This document shows positions 42,232 through 53,174 of a DNA stretch of 64,000 nt, in pieces. The position numbers were made by a program, and so were the translations under genes. The stretch lies in assembly GCF_000182925.2 (NCBI RefSeq), contig NC_026503.1, forward strand, positions 62,001-126,000, written 5' to 3'. Source of the stretch: Neurospora crassa OR74A (taxonomy: Eukaryota; Ascomycota; Sordariomycetes; Sordariales; Sordariaceae). The notes beneath the pieces are model-generated. The model was not told where the DNA came from, did not search any database, and saw nothing but the letters and a program-made list of their open reading frames with translations. Position 1 is the stretch's first letter, and every line of letters begins with the position of its first letter.

Positions 42232-44866
42232 TCACAAATGCTGACTGGCCTCGGTCAAGATACTCAGCAGCGTAACCGCCGCGCCTCCAATGAGTGCGCT
42301 CTTGCTCGACTTCTCGCTGCGTTCTCTGCGCTCCCGTTCCCTATCGCGCTCCCGATCACGGTCCCGATCATGGTGGCGGGAGGAGCGGTGACGATCGCCG
42401 CGGTCCCTATCCCTTTCCCTGTCGCGGTCTCGGTCTCGATCTCGGTCCCTGTCACGGTCCCTTTCGCCGCCACCGCCATCTCGGTACCTAGAATCCCTGT
42501 CGCGATCCCTATCTCCTCTTTCACGGTCGCGGTCACGGTCCCTTTCTCTCTCCCTTTCCCGGTCTCTAGGATCCCGGAGGTCACGATCACGCTCCCTGTC
42601 CCTCTCCCTGTCCCTTTCTCTATCCCGATCTCTCCTCGAGCGAGAAGGGTCGCGGTGGTGGTCCCTGTCACGGTCCCTTCCAAGATCCGCCCCAACCAAA
42701 TCTCGTGGGCGTACACGGCTTCGACTCCGATCACGATCCCTGTCCCTTTCTTTATCATCCCGATGTCTGCTGCGGTCACGGTCACGGTCGTCCCTGCTCG
42801 GATCCCTATTGCTTCTGCGCCGGTTTTCGCGCTCCTCCTCCCGTCTCTTCCGCTCCGCATACTCCCCGGGGCTAATCTCCTTCGGACCATCCCTCCCAAA
42901 CCGGACATGATTCGTGTTCTTGTTCTTGAGAATCGGTTTCGGGGCCGTGGTACTGCTGCTAGGGCTTGTGATACTACTGCTGATCTTTGAGTTATCGTCT
43001 CCATTTACACTTGCCGGCGGCGACACAATCACCGGTTGACCGGCCCTCTGGGCATCCTGGTTGGTAGAGGCATTGATTGATGCATCACTCGCCCGCCGCC
43101 GACGGTGTCTCCTCCTCCTAGCAGCAGATGCATCGTCGCTCACGTCGTCCGTGTCTGAGGACTCGCTGCTGCTGCTGCTGCTGCTGCTGTCCGAGTGCCG
43201 CCGGGTCTCTGCTCTGCGTCGGTGGCGACCGTCACTGGTCGTGTCGGGTGTAGGCCAGGTACTGTGTCTCCCCTGACTAGCAGCAGCATATCTTCTGGCA
43301 TTCCTGACTTCGGTCGTTTGTCTGGCAAACTCGAGAATGTCTTTTTTGGTCAGCTCGCCTAGCACAGCAACGAAATCGGGACGAGCTTCGTAGCGCACGC
43401 CGGCCCTTTCAAGCACTTCGGGAGACACCAGCTTTCGCTTGATGCGGGTCCATTTTGCATCTATGGGAATTTCTTTGCCCTTTCCGTCTGGTGCTAGACG
43501 GGTGTATTGTCGGGGAGTTGTGGGCTTGGGGCTGGGTATGCCGTTGCCTACTGGGGGTGCAGGTGACATGAACGATGCTGCGGTGGTTGGTGGCCCTTGG
43601 GAAGGTGGTGCATCTGGGTAGGGCGGCATAGCCAGGGGTGGGACGTAGCGAGGGGAAGTGCCGTACTGGGCGGCGGAGGAAGAGGCAGAAACCATGCCGT
43701 TGCTAGACTGGGACTTGTTGCCGGGGATGGCGAGCGGTGGAGGGCCGCCGGGGGTGAGGTAATGTCCTTTGCTGGGCGAGGTACCGGGAGAGGCGAAGTG
43801 ATGGTCATTTCCTGTGGGATAGGGGGCCAGTTGCATGGAACCCATGCGGGCGGCGAGAATGTCGGGATTGTGATTGTCGAGATCCATAAGGTCGCGGGTT
43901 GAGATCAAGGCACCTGCTTGGGACCCAGTGATGGAATCCGAGTCTGAAGCGTCTGGGGTTTGAACATCGTAGCTGTATTGGCTGTTGAGACCAGGGGTCC
44001 TGTGGTGGTGGAAGGGCTGCAAAGCTCGTGGCACCTTGGGGTCATAGTCTGGAAACCTTGAACTATCTTGTTGACCGTTGGACGAGGCATGGTGATCGAG
44101 CAAACCACGAACGGACGGCGGTGAACCGGCGTGAGGGGATTGGTTGGCCTCGAGTTCGCGGATATAGGCTCGTAGAACCTCCTGTTTCCATTGTGAGATG
44201 ATGCTGTTTCACAAAGGGCCATTCACCGCAATAGGTATCACCAACCTTATTCTTCCTCAGGATCTCGGGCGAGAACCCCTCCTTCTCGAGCTCCTCCTTG
44301 AAGGTCTGCCAAGTATCCTCCCTCATTTCGGTGGTAGGGGACGCTCGGTTTTGAAACATCCTCGTCGCAACCCGTTCCAGCTTATCCTTGATCATGTCCA
44401 GCTGCTTGCCATCGGTATGGTTCAACACCTCCTGGGCATTCTCCGGGTTATGAACCTGCACGGCATCGAGAAGCTTGGCGATCTTGCGAGTCGGGGATTC
44501 CAGATCCAAGAGGTTCAGCCTCAACTGCAGGCGGTCATTCACCCCATCACGCCCGTCGCCATATTGGCGGAGGATGTCGTCCACTTCGCGCAGGGCTTCA
44601 TCGCTGTCTTCGACGGCGGAGGCTAATCGTTTGGCGTAAATGTTATCGCGCGAAGTGTCCTTGAGGACCGAGTCCTGATCTTGGGATTCAACGTGCAGGT
44701 ATTTCAAGGCTTGGTGCAGGCCTTTGAGGTCCTCCTCCATCCACTTGAGGGGCACGTCGTCGGCGGCGTCATGATTGGCCCGTTTGACGTCGCGGAGTAA
44801 CTGGCGAGCGTAGGCGTGGACGGACTCGACAGTCGGGGTTGGGTAATCGCCAGAAGGAACCGTCAT
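42232..44866 (-). CDS. DUF8035-like protein with Arg-Asp/Arg-Glu repeat tail
   Basis: Two exons, 44,866-44,246 and 44,181-42,232, give 856 aa. The 64-bp intron uses GTTGGT and ACAG; an alternative acceptor 22 bp upstream would break the frame. The N-terminal 220 residues are helical and charged. A Pro/Ser/Gly-rich middle follows, then a conserved-looking block KWTRIKRKLVSPEVLERAGVR...LTKKDILEFARQTTE (about residues 450-500) that I associate with the fungal DUF8035 family. Poly-Ser and poly-Arg/His runs come next. The tail from about 640 to 840 is almost entirely alternating Arg-Asp and Arg-Glu, like U1-70K/RS-type RNA-binding proteins. It ends in a short hydrophobic segment (ALIGGAAVTLLSILTEA). 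Probably nuclear or RNP-associated. The family name is a recollection; the function is unknown. Confidence 0.75.
42265..42800 (-). repeat. Imperfect hexanucleotide repeat encoding Arg-Asp/Arg-Glu
   Basis: On the minus strand the sequence is built of CGTGACCGN-like hexamers (complement GGTCACGGTCCC and similar). It encodes the RD/RE tail and also creates a long spurious Val/Pro-rich open frame on the opposite strand. Confidence 0.8.
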
Positions 44867-47813
44867 CGGAATAGAATCGGGAGTGTGAAAAAAGGTCTGG
44901 TGTTATAATGAAAGGTCCCACGTGGGGACAATCAGTGGATAGGTATGTGGGTTAGCTCGCGTGCTATCAGCGGAGTGCGGTGGTGGATTGAAGCTGCTGG
45001 TGCGTTATGTAACCGCGATTCGATGATGTTTTTGCAGAAATTCGCCAGATGAAGTGAGAGAACGTCTGAGAGAAAGATGTTCGGGGGAAAGTTTGAGGTC
45101 TGCTCTACTGTGACAAAGTTGTTTGGTGATCGCCTCCAGCTAAGCCAAGGTTGTATGGAATCGGAGAGTTAGTGGTCGTGCCAAGGACCGGGGCAGGTCA
45201 AAATTCAGACCCTTGTTGACCAAGACTGCCCGATGACCAAACTGGGGCAGTGTGGTTGCAAATCTTGGAGCAAGGGTGTAAGCAGGCCCAGCTTTTTTTC
45301 CTTTCCGTCACCTGCCTTGGTAGCGCCGGAGATTCCGCGATTGTTGATGGAGAAAGTCAGGTCAAAGAGGGAGGGGGAAAAAGAAATATGTGGATAGTGG
45401 GGAGCGAGCTCTGGCGAGGTCAAAGAGAAAAAAAACGGAGCTTGTCAGGTCTGCAATCAGTCAGGTTGGGAATCCGAAAGTCTTGGGCTGGGAGACTGTT
45501 GCCAGCCAATGACGAAGGTACAGAGAGTGGGAATTGATGCCACTGGATGATGGTCACCGTGATGGAGGGTGGGTGGCAGCCAACTTGAAGGCGAATTAAC
45601 AAACGACATATCGCGAGGGGGGCTGCTGGCATGGCGTCTGCAATCCTGAAAGGGGGAGACGGATCGGAAGGGTGTCATATCCTGGGTATGATATGAAATG
45701 AATCCCTCGAAAGGAACTCGGTGGTGACACGCGGCGCGATGAAACAGACAGACAAACATCATGGCCACCAGGGCTAACGACTACTAAGTAACCGTTCCTG
45801 CTTCGACCCGTCCACCCGTCCGTTGTCTTGAACCGTTCAGTTAGTACTGAAGGATACTACTTACTTGCGGACATGGCGACTTCATTCTGAACGGATCTTG
45901 GAATGCCGCGTCGATACCTTGGAGGGTCCATTCCGTTGTTTGGGTTTCGATGCCCTGTCTTGGCACGGTGACGTCGTTTGACAAGACGGACCCGGCCTTT
46001 TTAAGCGAGGTGCCTTGTGAGGGGCAATCCCGGCCAATTAGAAGCGAGGATCTACTGGGTTAGGAAACGAGGGAGGGGTCTTTGGGCTTTAGCGCCGTTA
46101 AACGCCCCTGGAGCGTGCTGCACTTTAGCTGCGCCACTGGTAGAGGTACCTCGAACGTCGGGGGAGCGGGCGGATACTGCCCTGACTGTCGGGTACATAT
46201 CACCGTCAGACAAAATCAGGGTTCAATTCACTTTCCACTTTCACCTTTACCTAAATTTTCACATTTTTCATGTTTGGACTCGTATCTCCATCAAGACTTC
46301 ATTTGATGAGTCTACCTTTTTCACCAAAATCGTATAGAGAAGCCGTGTTCAAGGTGGAAAAAGCCCTTTTCCGGCACCGCTTAAGACTCCAGTAAGTATG
46401 GAATTCCGGTCGGGCTGTGCACGTCACAACGTCTTCCGTTTCCCCACATCTTCGCGAGGCTGTGAACTGAACTAACCAAAGCTTCTTCATCCCTTCCATT
46501 CCATTTCCATTTCCATTCAAGACTTAGTGTACAAGAGTCACCGATGGCTGTAATGGGAATAGCTCCAGACTCAAGGTGTATAGTGTACTATACTCTGCAC
46601 AAAGCAGTCTGATGACCGACCGACCGCCTTGTGCTTGTACTTGTACGTCTCCACTTTGTTCAAACAGTTACCAACCGGGGGAAATGACTTGCATCTTGCA
46701 TAGTACTTATCCGACATACAGTACGACTCCGTAGTACACTGCACACACCGACGCAACTGAAGCAGATAGGCGAACCGCTTCTATCGCCGCTAAGAAACGC
46801 AGGCAAACTCACAGAAGATCAAAAAAGGCAACTTTAACCTCTTCTGTGACACACTCGGTAGCTCTTGGCATCAAAATGTGCATTTGTGTTGTGCATGTAC
46901 CTAGGTAGGTACCTTATCTTTAGTGCATCTAAATTGTGCATTTTATTCTACCTACCTCTACGGCTCTACCTACACTACTGTATATCCGCTCATTGGTCCG
47001 TGTTGAATGACCTCGAGACCGCACTGCTTACCGCAATAGTCAATATATTTGCACTGCTCAGGGTTGAGTCACCACCTAGGTCACTACCTTCTTCTACAAC
47101 TTGTCAGTAAGGTCTGGCAGTCGAGTGCTTACATTCTACCTACCCAGCCGGGCCTGTTTCGGGATACATGTACCGAACGAATGGCATATTCACTCACACA
47201 CCTTCAGGTTGGCAGTTTCGAGCCAACGGTGTTGCTTTGGGTGAGCGCTGCGAGCCATCAGCCGTCAGCCTCACAAGACATAAAAGTCCTAGACACGACA
47301 TCTTCACTTTGAGGCAACGAAGTCTCCTCACTCTCTTTCAGACCAGCAAGCAAACAGTTACATATCGGGTCATTTGGTGGTTGCCTTGTTTTAGTCTTAT
47401 CTCCATTTGCGGACGCGGCTCCTCGCCAAATACCACCTATTGATGCCAGCGGATGAACCAATGGAGTATCACAGACTACCTCTAGGGTACATACTTACCT
47501 ACCTAACATGCTTCCGCCGCGTGAGGCACCGCGCGGTTAATGCACTTGAAGGGCACTTTTCGTAAGTTGCTTTTTACGTTATATCCAGTATAGGTAGCCA
47601 CATGCAATTCTGGTACTACTATCCCATCACAGGCGGGTCTCCTCCCCCCACATGACGATTGTAACAGGAAACTCTTCGAGTCTGGTTGGAGGCTACAGGT
47701 AGGACAGGTTTGGACACCGAGACCTCTTATGTCATGTTGCTTGATTCCTAGTTGGAGCAACCTCCATTACCGATTCCAGCCAGCCGCGTATTACGACGTC
47801 GACGTCCCTTTTC
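44867..47813. other. Long intergenic gap between the DUF8035-like gene and elg1
   Basis: About 2.9 kb. Both flanking genes are on the minus strand, so it holds the promoter of the DUF8035-like gene and the 3' flank of elg1. Only frames of about 60-106 codons, overlapping and motif-free, occur. A near-palindrome GTATAGTGTACTATAC lies near 46,577-46,592, and TACC/GGTA runs near 46,900-46,965 and 47,488-47,505. No tRNA or 5S gene was recognised. Confidence 0.5.
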
Positions 47814-50800
47814 CTACTGGGTCATTGAAACGTCCCCGTCGTCAGCCGCAACTGCAACCGTAGCCACATCCGTAGCCTCACCCGCCAACTCATCCACTCC
47901 CTGCTCTCCACCTATTACTCCTGCTAATGGCTCCGCTCGCTCGTCGGGTTGAGCAGCCTCGTCGACCTCGACAACCCTCGCCATGTTCTTCCTCGGCCTA
48001 CCCCTCTTGGGCTTAGCTGTCTGCACAACGCCCGGTTGCACGGGGGCAACGTCCGACACAACCTGCTGAGCCTCCCAAGGAACAGACACCTCCGACGCGC
48101 CAGAAACGCTACCAACCGTCTTTATCTCCTCCTCCCCTACAGCAACACGGTTTCCAGAGTGTTGAAAGTCAGCCAAGTATTGGAGTGTGAGATCAGTCCA
48201 GCCCCTCCCGCCCGTCTTCTCCACCAGGAACGGATTCAATTCCCCTTTGAACCACCTCTCCTTCCTCTTCACGCTCCTTTCTCCGCCCTCCAGTGCTGAT
48301 AGTGCAGCTCGCGTTGTGCGCATCCTTTTCGTTCCCGTCCCCCCTCCCGTGTTATTTAACCCCGTACCCAAAGGCACATTTGGCCCCACGCCGCCTCCGT
48401 TCACGTTACTCGTGCCAACACCTTCGCTCACGCTAAGCAAACTACTCATCTTCAACCTCCTCCTCTGCAATTTCGATTCATAAGCGACGATGCTCCGCAC
48501 GTAAGGGGCGACGTCCAGTGTTATGAGGCCCATGGTGCGGTCGAAGACGGAGGGGTCCAAGTAGGATGTCGTGGCTGTAGAGGAGTCTGAAGTGGCGATA
48601 GGGTCAAATGCAAAGGCAAGGTCGATTCGGTTGATAGTTGGTTGCTCAGGAGAAGAGAGGGAGAGGTTGGTCAAGGATTTGGTGATTATGTTGAGGGCAG
48701 AGGATTCGTTTAGTGGCTGGAGGGTATCAGTGGATGTAGGATGTTGGGCGAGTGATGAGGTCCGCGACCGTAAAACGGAGCGAGATAGCGATTTGATGGT
48801 TGCTGGAAGACCCGTATTGAGGGAGTCGTGGAGAGTAAGAGGAGGAGAATCGAGCGGCGTTAGACCGAGGACGTTGTCGTCGCGGGCTTTAGCTGGTGGT
48901 TCGGGTAGTGTGGCGTCTAGTGGCTCCTGTGATATCACTGTTAGCGAACACAATTATGTGGGAATTAAATATCTTACCTCGTTCAGTGTCCCAAATGACC
49001 GAGAAGAGCAGAGATCCGCTGCGCTCAGGGCATCAGCCAGTTCCTCAAACGCTTCAAGAGCCTCAAGCCTTCCAGCCCCAGACGAAGGCATCCCTTCCGC
49101 CCATGGTTCCAGCCCAACAGAGTCCTGCCAGCTCCCCATATCAAGGCCCCACGAATCCCAAGTTTGCTCCAGTAACTCTTCCTCCACTAACCGTCCATCA
49201 GTAGCCTTTCCGATCACAGGGTCTCGTCCAAGCCAGTTCATACCCCTGAGATATGTGCTCTGACTAACAACCCTCACCACATCCCCGTTCTCGTCAAGAT
49301 CACAGCCTCTCGGCCACCTCGGATGATACCAATCAAAACCTCCCTTCCTATCCCCGACGCCTATCTGGCACCAATACTGCAGATCCGTAGTCGCGGCGCG
49401 GAGGTCATGGCCGCGCGACTCGTACAAAGATGCGACGGCTTGTCGTGTGAGAGCGTGACCTTCGTTAGCTGCTACCAGCAATAGGCGATCAACCGCAAGA
49501 TCTGTAGGCGGTGGGCTTAGCCGGAAGATGCCGTGTAGTCTGAGGGTGTGGAGGGGGAGTAGAGTCTCGTCGTTGCATGTCATGATGAAGGGTCGTTTGG
49601 CTTGCGCGATCAGGGTGACGATGGTGGTCCAGAATTGCTTGTCTTCTTCGTAGAGAATGTCAACTTCTTCGAGGAGAATGAGGGATTGTCTTTGGACCTT
49701 TCCGCTGTCTTTCTTGGCCTCTTTTGGTTCGCTGGTGGGTGGTGGCTTCGTGGGCTGCTTTGGTTTTGCTGCAGTGGTTTTGGGCCGGAAAAAAGCATTC
49801 ATGGTTGCCTGCTTGCCAGATTTGACCTCCTCTGCAGTAGCATCTTCTTGATCATCGCCAGCTTTCTCGGAGGAGGATTGGTGCTGCTGGACGAGGTGAT
49901 TCCTGGTCATGTCGCCAATTTTTTCAAGCACATCCTTGCCGCTCCTTCGGCTGCTCGAGTTGATCTCGAAGACCTCAAAGTCTAGTTCCTTGGCCACTGC
50001 GTAGACGGCAGCTGTTTTGCCGCAGCCGTGAGGGCCGCTGATGACAAGTGTGTTTGCGATTTTGGAGGCATCTTTCTTGGACAAGTCCCCGGATTTGACG
50101 ACGGTTTTCCTTGTGATGCCCCGAAAACCACTAGGTGCCCAGTTGGCTCCGTCGTCCGAGTCTTCGTCTAGCTCGAGCTCGTCGTCGCTAGAGACAACAA
50201 AGTCGTCGAGCTTCTTTCGCCTCTTTTTCCTGCCAGGGCCAACAGCCTTGGCTCTTTTCGGTTTGTCGGAATCGTTCGAGCCGGTCTCTACTGATTGCAC
50301 CTTTAAGGCACGAAGCCAGTCTCGCAAAAGAAAGGCTTCGTTGCCGGGCTGCAGGACCTCGGTGGCGTGGATAGGGCCGTACTTTTGTGTCCAGTTGCTG
50401 GTTTCGCATTGGCATTGATCGAAGGCTGACAGGGAGAAGGATAGGGAGTCGTATAGGCGGGCAAGTTGAGGGGGGGCTTTTAGTTGGCCAGCTGCTTGTG
50501 TTGTCCTGAATGTCTTGAGCTCCGGCAGGATGCGCTGCTGTAGTTTTCTCCCGCTCTCAAAGTGCTTGGTGGGAAGTCGAAGCTCAGGAGGTGCAGGCAT
50601 GAAATCGTCCGTGTTGAAGTCGCGAAGAGCTTGTTTTACAGACTCAATTCCCATTGAGGTGTTAATCACGTTTATGATCGATTCTTGCTGGTCCACCTGG
50701 ATTGACTGGCCCTTGGATTTGCGGGACGGCAAAGGCAGCTGAAGATCTTGGTCCACAGGTACATCATGGTCTCCGCGCACATGTACCATATCCTTCCACG

Positions 50801-51926
50801 GCCATACCGGGGGTTGTGCGCCAGGAAACTTTAAGGGCACGTTCTTGGAGAAACCGAACTGGGGCATTCGTCCAGTGAAGGCCGAAGCACGCGGCTTCTT
50901 GGGCGAACATGGTGTAGACATGAAAACTTTCTGCGACGGTTCGCTAGTGGTAGGCTTGTCGTTCTTGGGTTCAGCAGCAGGGGACGCAGCTGCGGATTCC
51001 TTGGCTTTCCCCGAAAAGAAGGGATGTGTAGATTTTGGGTTGGCGGGCTTGGAAGCTGGAGGTTTCTTGGCTCGCTGGCTGGTCCGTTGCGGTTGTTTTG
51101 GGGCCTTGAGAATGGCCTCAATCTTCTCGCCCACTCTTGTGCGTGTCTCGGCATCCGACTCGGAGCTATACTTAATAGTCACAACCTTGGACTCTGGCTT
51201 CTTTACGCGTGATGGCTGTACCCTTCTCTTTATTGTTGGAGCTGTCTCCTCGGTCGTCTCTGGCTGTTTTGGTTTGGGAGGTGACCCAATTGTTCCTGTT
51301 TTGGGATTGAGGCGGAGAAGTTTTGTTGGCTTTGGAGGCTCGACATTGGCGGCAGGAGGGATGACTGAAGGCGGCGGGGAGGATCGGATATTGACGTCGA
51401 CCAGATTCCGTATAATGCCAGTAACATCGTGTGCGGGAGCCGGCATGGCATCCTCGAGCTGGACAGGCGCTTCTATTTCATTTGTGCCCTGTTGTGGTAG
51501 CTGTGCCTCTTGTTGCGTGGTTGTGATATCCTCTTCTTCCTCTTCTTGTCCGGCATCCTCCTTTGTCTTTTCAAGTCTGATGAAATGGGTTGCGATACCC
51601 GGGCCGACATTGGGTTTTGTCCGTTTCCTCGTCTTTGGTTTCTTGTGGTCCTGGTCGTCTTCTAGGTCCGGGGACACCTTGCGGCGCTTGCTCCGTCTCC
51701 CAGCTGCCTTCTCCAGGGTGTCATGTTCAACTTTTGGCTCCACGGGTTCGTCGACGGACATTAGGGAATCATCGGTCGTGTCTGGTGGGTGGGGAACGGA
51801 AGGGATTTGTGTCGGAGCTGGAGGAGCAGGCTGTCGGTTCGGAGCAAAAAAGGGATGCAACGGCTTGCGAGCCGCGTCTGGAGAGTTGCCATTTTCGACC
51901 ATGGCGAGGACAGCCACTGGTGTCAT
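47814..51926 (-). CDS. elg1: Elg1/ATAD5 homologue, large subunit of the PCNA-unloading RFC-like complex
   Basis: Two exons, 51,926-48,978 and 48,926-47,814, encode 1,353 aa. The 51-bp intron has GTAAGA, a GCTAAC branch and CACAG, phase 0. The AAA+ core carries Walker A SGPHGCGKTAAVY (about residue 629) and Walker B LILLEEVDIL (about 747), plus a sensor-like MTCNDETLLPL; ARGLQYWC-type wording in the family appears here as DLQYWCQIG. Elg1 with Rfc2-5 removes PCNA from DNA after replication. PCNA-contact candidates are LHPFFAP near residue 25, STHPFF near 310 and QATMNAFF at about 706-713. A C-terminal AT-hook-like KRGRPRK (about 48,016-47,990) could bind DNA. ATG at 51,902 has a better context and is an alternative start. 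Nuclear; essential residues are intact. Confidence 0.9.
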
Positions 51927-53174
51927 GGGGTAGTGGTAGTAGTAGTACACGTTGGGGGAGAACTGTGGATGGTTTGGTTAATTCAGGTAGCCAGTTTGAA
52001 GTCAGGAGATGGGAATGGCTACGGGGAGGGAGACATACTCGAAGACGACGGATTATCAGGCAGGAATCATGCTTCTGTTATGATAAATGGTGACGGTACC
52101 TACCTCTACCTACCCACCTAATCAAAGATGAATGTGGTGAGGTGGATGTCACAAATATCAAACCGATGCGAACTCCAATTGACCTGATAGAGGTAAAGTA
52201 CGAAAGTCCTGCAATGCTGGATACAGGCTGTGCACTGCATTGGCTGCAACACGGGCTCACTGTTGAAAGGAGTCGCGGGAGGAGAGGCATTGGATGCTCC
52301 GGCTTGCATCAGTTACCTTAGTGATGTTAAGGGTGACCGCGTTCTGCCACTTTAGCACGCGTCTTACACTGGAGCTCCTGCCTCTAGTGTAGTCCCGTCC
52401 CTTGCCGGCCGCATGCTCCAGTGATCGCCCGCGGCACCCAAGGGGAAGTCGTGTTGCACTCGCGCATCGTTCAGTAGAGGTAGGTAGAGGTACCTAGGTA
52501 CCTGGGCTGCCTGCCCCAGCTCCCGTTGTCCATGACAAAATAGATGAGACCAGTGGAAGGGTCACAAAACCAGTCCAATACCGCTTGTTAGAATTGAAAA
52601 AGGCCTTTACTAAATCGAAATGGAGATTAATTTGATCCAAAGAGACATTGGTCAGGGTTCGTTTAGCATGTTGAAGAACCAGAAATTGCGTAGAATACAA
52701 ATGCAAAGGAGTAATCAAGACGCTTGGATGCGTAGTAAGACTAGAGGTATGCCCAAGTGGAAGGTGTCATGTCCACTTAAAGGTCTCAACCATTTTGTCC
52801 AGGACGAGCCCAGGAAGCAGCCAAGCACTCACCGAAAACTGAGTGAGGTCAAAGCTCACCTTGGACTCACCGTGCTCCCCAGAAAATGCCCCACTTTCTC
52901 ACGTCCATCGGGCCATCCGCTCCACGGTCAAGGGTCCACTTATTTTTCAAAGTCTTGGCTTAACTTTTTTTCAGATCGCAGTCTTGAGGTTTTGGACGAG
53001 AGACGCAGTCCCTTCCCCTCCCCTCCCTCCCCCCGGCGCAGAGACCTGACCAGAGCTTCAGTTTGGTTTCGAGATTGAGGACCGGCGATGCCAATGGAAT
53101 ACTACAGCTAAACACCAACCTTCGACATACCCATACTGTACTCTACGATACCCCGTCTGTCTGCATTCACAACC
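51927..53174. other. Divergent promoter region of elg1 and utp8
   Basis: Separates two outward-pointing nuclear genes. TACC/GGTA runs lie at 52,094-52,120 and 52,475-52,505. A pyrimidine-rich CCTTCCCCTCCCCTCC tract lies near 53,010-53,033, about 150 bp before the utp8 start. No gene is supported. Confidence 0.5.

Noticed and set aside
42118-42990. 290-codon Val/Pro-rich frame on the + strand
   Set aside because: Antisense of the Arg-Asp hexanucleotide repeat; periodic composition explains the absence of stops.
50845-51933. 362-codon frame on the + strand
   Set aside because: Antisense shadow of elg1 exon 1; no domain.
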